Assembly (NCBI GenBank): GCA_047975545.1
Contig: JBKEDS010000036.1
Span: 1-52,988, forward strand
Reading direction: 5' to 3'
Source of the DNA: JBKEDS01 sp047975545
GTDB taxonomy: Bacteria; Bacteroidota; Bacteroidia; Flavobacteriales; Flavobacteriaceae
Length of the DNA: 52,988 nt
Part shown: positions 15,617 to 23,665 of the stretch, one piece after another
How positions within the stretch are numbered: the stretch's first letter is position 1
Layout: every line of letters starts with the position of its first letter
Notes under the pieces: model-generated
The model's database searches: none
What the model saw: the letters and a program-made list of their open reading frames with translations, nothing else
Told to the model about the DNA's origin: nothing
Made by a program: the position numbers and the translations under genes

Positions 15617-16864
15617 ATGGAAGTATTAAAAATAGCAACAGCAGGAAGTGTAGACGATGGAAAAAGCACCCTAATAGGGCGTATTCTTTACGATACAAAA
15701 TCCTTAACAACCGATAAATTAGAGGCCATCGAAAAAACCAGTAAACAACGTGGTTACGATTATTTGGATTTTTCGTTGGCAACCGATGGCTTGGTGGCCG
15801 AGCGCGAGCAGGGCATTACCATCGACGTAGCGCATATTTATTTTTCAACCAAAAACAAAAGCTACATTATTGCCGACACGCCGGGCCATATCGAGTACAC
15901 CCGAAACATGGTTACCGGGGCATCAACCTCGCAGGCGTCCATTATATTAATCGATGCCCGAAAAGGCGTAATCGAACAAACCAATCGCCATTTCTTCATT
16001 ACAAACCTATTGCGTATTAAGGATGTGGTAGTGGCCATAAACAAAATGGATTTGGTCGATTATTCCGAAGAAGTATACAACAGCATTAAAGCCGATTTTG
16101 AAACCTTGATGAGTAAACGCGATTACCAAGACCAACACATAACCTTTATCCCGGTAAGCGCCCTAAAAGGCGATAACGTGGTAAACAGAACAGATGCCAT
16201 GCCTTGGTACAAAGGGCAATCCCTATTGGAGCATTTGGAAAAATTAAACAAAGCCGATATTTTTAACGTAGGTACGCCCCGGTTTCCGGTACAGTATGTT
16301 ATTCGTCCAAAAACCGAGGAGTTTCACGATTTTAGGGGCTACGCCGGAAAAGTTTACGGTGGAAACCTAAGCGTTGGCGACGATATTATCGTGCTGCCAT
16401 CAAAAACCCGCTCGAAAATCAAGGATATTTATTTTTATGACGAAGCATACGAAACCGCTTCAAGGCGCTCTTCGGTTACCATTACCTTGGAGGACGATAT
16501 TAACGTAAGCCGTGGCGATATGATTGTAAAAGAAGGCGACCTGCCAACCATCGATAAGCAACTAACGGCCAATGTTTGCTGGATGGACGCCCAACAACTA
16601 AGCCCCGGAAGCAAATACGTGCTGCAACATGGGGTTAACAAGGTGTTGGCCAAGGTAAGTAGCATAAACTACAAAATACATCCCGATTATTCGGGGATAG
16701 ACCACGATGCAACAAGCCTTAAAATGAACGATATTGCTTCGGTAACGTTTCAGTTAAACAAACCCATTTTTTACGACCAATTTAAACAACACCGTACAAA
16801 CGGCTCGTTTATTTTAATCGATGCGCAAAACAACAACACCTCGGGAGTAGGGTTTATTCAATAA
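15617..16864 (+). CDS. cysN: sulfate adenylyltransferase subunit 1 (GTPase)
   Basis: CysN is an EF-Tu-like GTPase that couples GTP hydrolysis to APS synthesis by CysD. GTPase motifs are complete: GSVDDGKST (10-18), DTPGH (87-91) and NKMD (142-145). The following beta-barrel domains include FPVQYVIRPKTEEFHDFRGYAGKVYGG in part. The protein has 415 residues and ends without a CysC APS-kinase domain, unlike NodQ-type fusions. It follows cysD by 118 nt, of which the last 45 are a hairpin repeat. Confidence 0.95.
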   Translation: MEVLKIATAGSVDDGKSTLIGRILYDTKSLTTDKLEAIEKTSKQRGYDYLDFSLATDGLVAEREQGITIDVAHIYFSTKNKSYIIADTPGHIEYTRNMVTGASTSQASIILIDARKGVIEQTNRHFFITNLLRIKDVVVAINKMDLVDYSEEVYNSIKADFETLMSKRDYQDQHITFIPVSALKGDNVVNRTDAMPWYKGQSLLEHLEKLNKADIFNVGTPRFPVQYVIRPKTEEFHDFRGYAGKVYGGNLSVGDDIIVLPSKTRSKIKDIYFYDEAYETASRRSSVTITLEDDINVSRGDMIVKEGDLPTIDKQLTANVCWMDAQQLSPGSKYVLQHGVNKVLAKVSSINYKIHPDYSGIDHDATSLKMNDIASVTFQLNKPIFYDQFKQHRTNGSFILIDAQNNNTSGVGFIQ

Positions 16865-16918
16865 AAAAACAAATAAAAATCCTTCTTTTTTTTAGCAGAA
16901 GAAGGTAAGGTATGAGCA

Positions 16919-19015
16919 ATGCAAACATTTAGAACAGAAATAGAAAACCCTGTTGTACAGCAGGATATTATAGATTTGGGCGTTAAAATAAACTTGTTTA
17001 AGGGCGGAAAAATAACCGACGACAAGTTTAGGAGCATACGTTTGGCACGAGGCATTTACGGCCAGCGCCAGCCTGGTGTCCAAATGATACGTATCAAACG
17101 CCCTTACGGAAAAGTAACTTCGGCACAATTACGCCGAATTTGTGAGGTTTCCGATGAATATTCAACAGGACGACTGCACATTACCACGCGTCAGGACATA
17201 CAAATCCATTATGTCGATGTAGCCCGTACCCCGGAACTATGGAGCGAACTTGAAAAAGATGCGGTAACCATACGCGAAGCCTGTGGCAATACGGTACGTA
17301 ACGTTACCGCAAGCGAAACAGCGGGAATCGATGTAAACGAACCCTTCGACGTGTCGCCTTACGCCCACGCTTTGTTCGAATATTTTTTAAGAAACCCGCC
17401 CAACCAAGAAATGGGCAGGAAATTTAAGGTGTCCTTTTCGGCAAGCGATGAAGATACGGGCTTGTCCTACCTGCACGATTTAGGTTTTATAGCCAAAATA
17501 AAAAATGGCGTCAGGGGGTTTAAAGTACTGTTTGGCGGTGGTTTGGGCGCACAGCCCTACCATGCCGAGGATTTATACGAATTTTTGCCTGCCGATAAAA
17601 TAATACCCTTAATGGAAACCGTGGTTCGGGTTTTCGACCGTTATGGCGAAAGAAACAACCGAAACAAAGCCAGGATGAAATTCTTGCTTCAAAATATAGG
17701 ATTGGAAAAATTCAAGGAACTATTAGAGGCCGAACGCCCGGCAGTACCCTTTACAACCTATCCCATAGATGCCGAAGCCTACCCCAAAACCATTCCGGTA
17801 ACTATTGAAACCATCCCCGAGGCAACCATAAAAAATCAAGCTGCTTTCGAACATTGGAAAACCACCAACCTCGTGCCCCAAAAACAAGAAGGCTACGTAG
17901 CGGTAGGTATTCGTGTAAAATTAGGAGATTTTTATACCAAAGAAGCAAGAAAATTAGCCGATTTGGTAGAACAATACGCGGCGGGCGAAATGCGCATGAC
18001 ACTGCGCCAAAACATACTAATACCTTATGTAAAAGAAGAATTAATACCTTTCTTTTATACCGAATTGGAAAAATTAGGATTTACCTTGGCGGGCTACAAC
18101 ACCGCAGCCGATATTACGGCATGCCCCGGAACCGATACCTGTAACCTCGGTATTGCCAGCAGTACTGGCATTGCGGCCGAATTAGAACGGGTTATCGATT
18201 TAGAATACCCACAATACGTAAGTAACCCCGACATTACAATAAAAATAAGCGGTTGTATGAATGCCTGCGGGCAGCACAATATGTCCAGCATAGGCTTTCA
18301 GGGCATGTCCATCCGAACCAAAAACAAAATGGTAGCCCCTGCCTTGCAAGTATTATTGGGAGGCGGCAACTTTGGAAACGGCAACGGACGTTATGCCGAT
18401 AAGGTAATAAAAATACCGAGTAAGCGAGGCCCCGAAGCGTTGCGCTTAATTTTTAACGATTATGAAGCCAACGGACAAGGAAAACCATATGTTGAATATT
18501 ACCAAGAAAAAGGACAGATTTATTTTTACGATTTCCTAAAGCCTTTGGCCGATATTGAAAATTTAACCCCCGATTATTTTATCGATTGGGGCGCTACCGA
18601 AAATTACGAAAAAGCAATAGGCGTAGGCGAATGTGCAGGGGTTATAATCGACCTAATTACAACATTGTTACAAGAAAGCGAAGAAAAAATAGAAAATGCC
18701 CAAGCCGCTTTTAACGAGCAAAAATGGGCGGTAAGCATTTATCATTCCTATGCCTCGATTATAAATTCGGCAAAAGCATTATTGTTGGCCGACGATAAAA
18801 AAACAAACACCCATATTGGCATTATCCAAGATTTTAACGAGAACTATGTGAGTTTGGGAAAAATAGATTTAAACGGGTTTTCTTTTGAAGAATTTGTGCT
18901 TCAAATCAATAAAAACGAGCCAACCGAAGCCTTCGCCCAAAAGTATTTAGGCGAAACTAAAGAATTTTTGAAAAAAGTAGAAAATTACAGGAAATTGGAA
19001 TTGCAAAATGCCTAA
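16919..19015 (+). CDS. ferredoxin-type sulfite (nitrite/sulfite) reductase with C-terminal HEPN-like domain
   Basis: The first ~560 residues are a hemoprotein sulfite/nitrite reductase, reducing sulfite to sulfide with six electrons. The siroheme/4Fe-4S ligands are Cys402, Cys408, Cys446 and Cys450 in CPGTDTC and CMNAC. The duplicated ferrodoxin-like half domains are visible (RLHITTRQDIQIHYVD; EMRMTLRQNILIPYV). Residues about 580-690 form an all-helical extension (AFNEQKWAVSIYHSYASI, INSAKALLLADDKKTNTHIG) that resembles HEPN domains; I do not see its role. No flavoprotein CysJ is present, so ferredoxin is the likely donor, perhaps via the FNR-like gene at 20396. The next gene, cobA, overlaps by 8 nt. 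Confidence 0.92.
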   Translation: MQTFRTEIENPVVQQDIIDLGVKINLFKGGKITDDKFRSIRLARGIYGQRQPGVQMIRIKRPYGKVTSAQLRRICEVSDEYSTGRLHITTRQDIQIHYVDVARTPELWSELEKDAVTIREACGNTVRNVTASETAGIDVNEPFDVSPYAHALFEYFLRNPPNQEMGRKFKVSFSASDEDTGLSYLHDLGFIAKIKNGVRGFKVLFGGGLGAQPYHAEDLYEFLPADKIIPLMETVVRVFDRYGERNNRNKARMKFLLQNIGLEKFKELLEAERPAVPFTTYPIDAEAYPKTIPVTIETIPEATIKNQAAFEHWKTTNLVPQKQEGYVAVGIRVKLGDFYTKEARKLADLVEQYAAGEMRMTLRQNILIPYVKEELIPFFYTELEKLGFTLAGYNTAADITACPGTDTCNLGIASSTGIAAELERVIDLEYPQYVSNPDITIKISGCMNACGQHNMSSIGFQGMSIRTKNKMVAPALQVLLGGGNFGNGNGRYADKVIKIPSKRGPEALRLIFNDYEANGQGKPYVEYYQEKGQIYFYDFLKPLADIENLTPDYFIDWGATENYEKAIGVGECAGVIIDLITTLLQESEEKIENAQAAFNEQKWAVSIYHSYASIINSAKALLLADDKKTNTHIGIIQDFNENYVSLGKIDLNGFSFEEFVLQINKNEPTEAFAQKYLGETKEFLKKVENYRKLELQNA

Positions 19016-19778
19016 AACACCAACATTAACCCTTGTGGGCGCAGGTCCGGGCGATGCCGATTTAATCACCCTAAAGGCTATAAAAGCCTTAAAAAACGCC
19101 AACGTGGTACTGTACGATGCGCTTGTAAATCCCGAATTGTTGGATTACGTTCCTTGCAAGGCCGAAAAAATTTTCGTAGGCAAGCGTAAGGGCTGTTATC
19201 GGTTTCATCAAGAGCAGATAAACGAGCTTATTGTCCAGCGTGCCAAAACCGAAGGGCATGTGGTACGCCTAAAAGGTGGCGACCCGTTTATTTTTGGCCG
19301 TGGCGCCGAAGAGCTCGATTATGCCCGACAGCATGGATTAAAAACGGCTGTTGTTCCCGGAATAACCTCGGCTATTGCCGTACCGGCCTATCAGGGCATA
19401 GCGCTAACAAAACGCAACGTATCCGAAAGTTTTTGGGTTATTACCGGAACCACCAAACAGCACCAATTGTCCAACGATATAAGCCTGGCGGCCAAATCTA
19501 CGGCAACGGTGGTTATTTTAATGGGCATGCACAAGTTGAATGAAATTGTAACGGTTTTTTCTTCCGAAGGAAAAGAAGAAACACCAATAGCAATCATTCA
19601 AAACGGCACGACAAAGGCCGAAAAAGTGGGTGTTGGAACCATTTCAACCATAAAAAAAATAGTTGAGGAGCAGCAATTGTCCTCGCCCGCCATTATCGTT
19701 ATCGGTGAAGTTGTTAAGGAACGAGCCGTTTTAAGTTCGGTTTATAATGAAGTAGTAAATAATGGCGCCACAGGGTAA
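19008..19778 (+). CDS. cobA: uroporphyrinogen-III C-methyltransferase
   Basis: This SAM-dependent enzyme methylates uroporphyrinogen III twice to precorrin-2, the first step towards siroheme. The motifs GAGPGD (11-16), RLKGGDPFIFGRG and VVPGITSAIAVPAYQGIALT are diagnostic. The 256 residues correspond to the C-terminal half of E. coli CysG. It overlaps the sulfite reductase gene by 8 nt and the next siroheme gene by 17 nt, so all three are translationally linked. Siroheme for the reductase upstream is the obvious purpose. Confidence 0.95.
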   Translation: MPKTPTLTLVGAGPGDADLITLKAIKALKNANVVLYDALVNPELLDYVPCKAEKIFVGKRKGCYRFHQEQINELIVQRAKTEGHVVRLKGGDPFIFGRGAEELDYARQHGLKTAVVPGITSAIAVPAYQGIALTKRNVSESFWVITGTTKQHQLSNDISLAAKSTATVVILMGMHKLNEIVTVFSSEGKEETPIAIIQNGTTKAEKVGVGTISTIKKIVEEQQLSSPAIIVIGEVVKERAVLSSVYNEVVNNGATG

Positions 19779-20403
19779 AAAAAATATTGAAGAGCGAGGG
19801 GCGGAGGGGGCTAACCATTTATACCCTATTTTTTTAAAAACAAGCCAGCTCAATATTTTAATCGTTGGCGGGGGTAGCGTAGCAGCCGAAAAACTGCATT
19901 TTTTGCTAAAATCCAGCCCCGATGCTTGTGTAACATTGGTTGCACCAAAATTTAAAAAAGAAGTATTATCTTTAACCATTCCAAATAAGGTGGTTTGTGT
20001 TGAAGATGAATACAATAAAAATTATATAAACGGCAAGCATATTGTAATTGCAACTACAAACAGCGAAACCGTTAATTTACAAGTGCATAACGATTGCCGC
20101 AAGCAAAATATTTTGATAAACGTTGCCGACAACCCGCCGTATTGCGATTTTTACATGGGCGGTATAGTAACCAAAGGCCATGTAAAAGTAGCCATTTCAA
20201 CAAACGGAAAATCGCCAACAACGGCCAAGCGTTTACGTCAGTTTTTCGAGGATGTTATTCCCGAAGATATAGACGATTTGGTGAAAAATTTAAACGCATA
20301 CAGAAAAACCATAAAAGGTAACTTTCAGCAAAAAGTAGAAACGCTTAACCAAGTTACCAAACAGTTAATAGAAAAACAGAGTAAAAAAGTACAACATGAT
20401 TAG
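19762..20403 (+). CDS. precorrin-2 dehydrogenase / sirohydrochlorin ferrochelatase (CysG N-terminal, Met8p-like)
   Basis: It oxidises precorrin-2 with NAD+ and probably inserts iron, completing siroheme. The nucleotide-binding segment ILIVGGGSVAAEKLHFLL and the family block DNPPYCDFYMGG, VKVAISTNGKSPTTAKRLR are present. Length is 213 residues, near that of stand-alone SirC/Met8 proteins. The start ATG at 19762 lies inside cobA. The first 20 residues (KKNIEERGAEGANHLYP) precede the fold; the next in-frame ATG is well inside it. The downstream gene overlaps by 8 nt. Confidence 0.92.
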   Translation: MAPQGKKNIEERGAEGANHLYPIFLKTSQLNILIVGGGSVAAEKLHFLLKSSPDACVTLVAPKFKKEVLSLTIPNKVVCVEDEYNKNYINGKHIVIATTNSETVNLQVHNDCRKQNILINVADNPPYCDFYMGGIVTKGHVKVAISTNGKSPTTAKRLRQFFEDVIPEDIDDLVKNLNAYRKTIKGNFQQKVETLNQVTKQLIEKQSKKVQHD

Positions 20404-21448
20404 AACAGATATTCTTATAATAGGAGCGGGCCCCACAGGATTATTTACGGTTTTCGAAGCGGGACTATTAAAGCTAAAATGCCATTTAATAGATGCCTTG
20501 CCGCAACCCGGTGGGCAATGTTCCGAAATATATCCTAAAAAACCCATTTACGATATTCCGGGCTTTCCCGAAATTCTGGCGGGCGATTTAACCAAAAACC
20601 TATTGGAGCAAGGTAAGCAGTTCGAACCCGGCTTTACCCTTGGCGAGCGTGCCGAAACCATAGAAAAACAGGACGATGGCTCGTTTATAGTAACCACCAA
20701 TAAAGGCACTAAGCACCAAGCGTCCGTTGTGGCCATTGCAGGCGGTTTGGGCTCTTTCGAGCCAAGAAAACCCGCCATCGACGGCATCGAGGGCTACGAG
20801 GATAACGGCGTGGAGTATTTTATTAAGGACCCCGAAATATACCGAAACAAGCGTGTGGTAATTTCCGGTGGGGGCGACTCGGCCTTGGACTGGAGTATTT
20901 TTCTTGCCGATGTAGCCTCCGAAGTAACCTTGGTACACCGCAGGAACGAGTTTAGGGGCGCTTTGGATTCGGTTGAAAAAGTACAGGAACTAAAAAACCT
21001 TGGGAAAATAAACCTAATAACACCCGCCGAAGTGAAGGAACTTCACGGTAACGGAAAAATTGAAGCCGTAACCATTGAAAGGGAAGGCGAAACCGAATTG
21101 GTTGAAACCGACCATTTTATTCCCTTATTTGGCCTATCGCCTAAATTGGGCCCTATTGCCAATTGGGGCTTGGAAATTGAAAAAAATGCCATAAAGGTTG
21201 ATAATTCGTTAAACTACCAAACCAATATCCCCGGTATTTTTGCTATTGGCGACGTAAATATTTATCCCGAAAAACTAAAACTTATTTTGTGCGGTTTCCA
21301 CGAAGCAACCCTTATGTGCCAAGCGGCCTACCGCATTATCAATCCCGGTAAAAAGTATGTGCTAAAATATACAACCGTTAGCGGTATCGATGGTTTCGAT
21401 GGCACTCGAAAAGAAGCGCCAAAGGCCGTTGTGCAGGCTATTGAATAA
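20396..21448 (+). CDS. ferredoxin--NADP+ reductase, thioredoxin-reductase-like type
   Basis: This FAD/NAD(P)-dependent oxidoreductase has the FAD motif GAGPTG (10-15) and the NADP motif VISGGGDSALDWSIFLAD. The region GGQCSEIYPKKPIYDIPGFP is typical of TrxR-like ferredoxin-NADP reductases. The redox CxxC of true thioredoxin reductase is missing. C-terminal ATGD-like segment: GIFAIGDVNIYPEKLKLI. At 350 residues it fits the FNR group found in Bacillus and Chlorobaculum. As the last gene of the overlapping cys block it may reduce ferredoxin for the sulfite reductase (inference). Confidence 0.9.
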   Translation: MIRTDILIIGAGPTGLFTVFEAGLLKLKCHLIDALPQPGGQCSEIYPKKPIYDIPGFPEILAGDLTKNLLEQGKQFEPGFTLGERAETIEKQDDGSFIVTTNKGTKHQASVVAIAGGLGSFEPRKPAIDGIEGYEDNGVEYFIKDPEIYRNKRVVISGGGDSALDWSIFLADVASEVTLVHRRNEFRGALDSVEKVQELKNLGKINLITPAEVKELHGNGKIEAVTIEREGETELVETDHFIPLFGLSPKLGPIANWGLEIEKNAIKVDNSLNYQTNIPGIFAIGDVNIYPEKLKLILCGFHEATLMCQAAYRIINPGKKYVLKYTTVSGIDGFDGTRKEAPKAVVQAIE

Positions 21449-21516
21449 AGTTTTTTGGTGGCTGGGCCTGTCGAAGCCACGATAAAAATTTCAAAAAAGA
21501 AACCTATATTAGCATT

Positions 21517-21855
21517 ATGAATTTAAAAGCATCCATACAATACAGAATGGCTGAGTTTTTGTCATTATGCAAAACGCATAACGTAAAAAATTTGTATGCT
21601 TTTGGCTCGTCTGTTACCAATCAATTCGATGAGGATTCGAGCGACATCGATTTGTTAATTGAAATTGATGCCGATGACCCCATTGAGCGAGGGGAAAGTT
21701 TAATAAGTATTTGGGATAAATTCGAACAGTTTTTTCAACGAAAGGTGGATTTGTTAACCGATAATTCTATTAAAAATCCCATTTTAAGAAAAAATATTGA
21801 CGCAACAAAAGTTTTAATCTATGACGGAAAGACGCTAAATCTGTCGTTGAAATAA
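21517..21855 (+). CDS. MNT-type nucleotidyltransferase domain protein
   Basis: The 112-residue protein is a minimal nucleotidyltransferase. GS at residues 30-31 and the metal aspartates Asp43 and Asp45 (FGSSVTN...SSDIDLLIEI) are intact. MNT proteins usually act as antitoxins that AMPylate a HEPN RNase toxin encoded next to them. No separate HEPN gene flanks it; the only HEPN-like domain nearby is the C-terminus of the sulfite reductase 2.5 kb upstream. The gene sits between FNR and cysE with a GTCACTGAGAG-type repeat behind it, which suggests it is an insertion rather than a sulfur gene. Confidence 0.85.
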   Translation: MNLKASIQYRMAEFLSLCKTHNVKNLYAFGSSVTNQFDEDSSDIDLLIEIDADDPIERGESLISIWDKFEQFFQRKVDLLTDNSIKNPILRKNIDATKVLIYDGKTLNLSLK

Positions 21856-21938
21856 TAACTAAGAGAAGGTGTTCGAATATGTGTCACTGAGAGGCACGAA
21901 GCAGTCCACAATTAAACTTAAAACAATAAACATTATAA

Positions 21939-22697
21939 ATGAAACCCTGCGAAGCATTCGACCATAAAATAGTAAACCGAAAATACAACATCCGCTTAAA
22001 GGATATTGTAAAAACATTTACAAAAAACCTGTTTTACTACCTTTTCGACCCGCACGACGACGATTTGGAGTGCCTCGAAAAAACCTTTATAGAAATAACG
22101 GGGAATTTCGAAATTAAATGCGGGAAAACCGTTTGGGATAATTTTGTCCAACAATTCCCGGCCATAAAGCAAGCCTTGGATTTAGATGCTATTGCTTTTG
22201 AAAACAACGACCCCGCATCGCATAGTCTGGAGGAAATATATTTAGCCTATCCCGGGTTTCATGCCGTTTCCATTTATAGGTTGGGCCATGCGCTACATAA
22301 ATTGGGCGTTTCTATTTTACCCAGGATGATGAGCGAATATGTCCATGGTATTACGGGTATCGAAATCCATCCGGCGGCAACCATAGGCGATTCCTTTTTT
22401 ATCGACCACGGTACCGGTATCGTTATTGGCGAAACATCCGTTATCGGCAACCATGTAAAAATCTATCAGGGCGTAACCTTGGGCGGTATTTCGGTGGCCA
22501 AAAGTTTGGCAAAAACAAAACGCCACCCCACCATCGAGGATAACGTAACCATTTACGCCAATGCCACTATTTTGGGTGGCGATATTGTAATAGGCGCCAA
22601 CAGCACTATTGGCGCAAACGTATGGATTACGCAGTCCGTTCCTGAAAACTCCTTGGTAACCTACCAAACCGAAATTAAAATAAGACCCAAAAAATAA
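21939..22697 (+). CDS. cysE: serine O-acetyltransferase (EpsC type)
   Basis: It acetylates serine with acetyl-CoA to O-acetylserine, the carbon acceptor for sulfide. The C-terminal left-handed beta-helix of hexapeptide repeats is clear (GIEIHPAATIGDSFFIDHGTGIVIGETSVIGN in part). Catalytic-type segments DHGTG and the histidine of TKRHPTIED are present. The N-terminal half is helical and rich in acidic residues; 252 residues in all. The stop overlaps the start of cysM by 1 nt (TAATG), so the two are coupled. Confidence 0.94.
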   Translation: MKPCEAFDHKIVNRKYNIRLKDIVKTFTKNLFYYLFDPHDDDLECLEKTFIEITGNFEIKCGKTVWDNFVQQFPAIKQALDLDAIAFENNDPASHSLEEIYLAYPGFHAVSIYRLGHALHKLGVSILPRMMSEYVHGITGIEIHPAATIGDSFFIDHGTGIVIGETSVIGNHVKIYQGVTLGGISVAKSLAKTKRHPTIEDNVTIYANATILGGDIVIGANSTIGANVWITQSVPENSLVTYQTEIKIRPKK

Positions 22698-23587
22698 TGG
22701 CACCCATTACAAGCATTTTAAACCAAATAGGCAACACACCTTTAGTCGATGTAAGTCATCTTGTTTCCAACAAAAGCGTAAAATTATACGTTAAGTTGGA
22801 AGGCAATAACCCGGGAGGAAGCGTAAAGGATCGCCCGGCTTTTAACATGATAAACGAGGCCTTAAAACGGGGCGATATTAAAAAAGGCGATTACCTTGTC
22901 GAAGCCACAAGTGGTAACACGGGCATAGCATTGGCCTTAATGGCCAATTTGTTGGGGCTTAACATGGTGCTTATTATGCCCGAAAACTCCACCGAGGAGC
23001 GCATAAAAACCATGCGGGCCTACGGTGCCGAGGTTATTTTAACCCCTGCCGATGCAGGTATCGAGGGCGCAAGGGATTTGGCCTTTAAACTGCGCAACGA
23101 AAAGGGGTACACCCTGCTCAACCAATTTGAAAATGCCGATAACTGGAAAGCCCACTACAAAACCACGGCCCCCGAAATTTATAACGATACCAATGGCGAA
23201 ATTACCCATTTTGTATCGGCTATGGGAACAACGGGAACCATTATGGGTGTTTCAACCTATTTAAAAGAAAAAAACAAAAATATTGTTATTGTTGGCGCAC
23301 AGCCCGAGGACGGCGCAAAAATTCCCGGTATACGCAAATGGCCGGAAGCCTATGTGCCAAAAATTTTCGACAAAACCAAAGTCGATGCCGTTATCGATGT
23401 AAGCGAGCAAAACGCTAAAGCCACAACGCAATTACTGGCCAAACAAGCAGGCGTATTTGCGGGCATGAGCAGCGGCGGTGCCGTATATTGCGCCTTGGAA
23501 CTGGCAAAAACATTAAAACAAGGCGTTATCGTTACCATTATTTGCGATAGGGGCGATAGGTATTTGTCGTCGTCACTTTTTGAGTGA
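22697..23587 (+). CDS. cysM: cysteine synthase
   Basis: This PLP enzyme replaces the acetyl group of O-acetylserine with sulfide, or with thiosulfate in CysM, to give cysteine. PLP-binding Lys44 lies in GGSVKDRPAFNM and the substrate loop TSGNTG is at 71-76. The C-terminal GAQPEDGAKIPGI and GMSSGGAVYCALELA complete the fold. The 296 residues and the sequence around residues 200-220 look more like CysM than CysK. It is coupled to cysE. The operon probably ends here, because the next gene has different base composition. Confidence 0.93.
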   Translation: MAPITSILNQIGNTPLVDVSHLVSNKSVKLYVKLEGNNPGGSVKDRPAFNMINEALKRGDIKKGDYLVEATSGNTGIALALMANLLGLNMVLIMPENSTEERIKTMRAYGAEVILTPADAGIEGARDLAFKLRNEKGYTLLNQFENADNWKAHYKTTAPEIYNDTNGEITHFVSAMGTTGTIMGVSTYLKEKNKNIVIVGAQPEDGAKIPGIRKWPEAYVPKIFDKTKVDAVIDVSEQNAKATTQLLAKQAGVFAGMSSGGAVYCALELAKTLKQGVIVTIICDRGDRYLSSSLFE

Positions 23588-23665
23588 TTTTAGTGTAAAG
23601 AAGAAAAAGTATAGGGCAAAAAGACCTTTTTTATAGAGATGTAGATTAAATGTCATAAAAAAGAT

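Noticed and set aside
16912..16932. six-codon upstream frame (MSNANI) before the sulfite reductase
   Set aside because: It has no cysteine or other informative codons and no attenuator structure follows.
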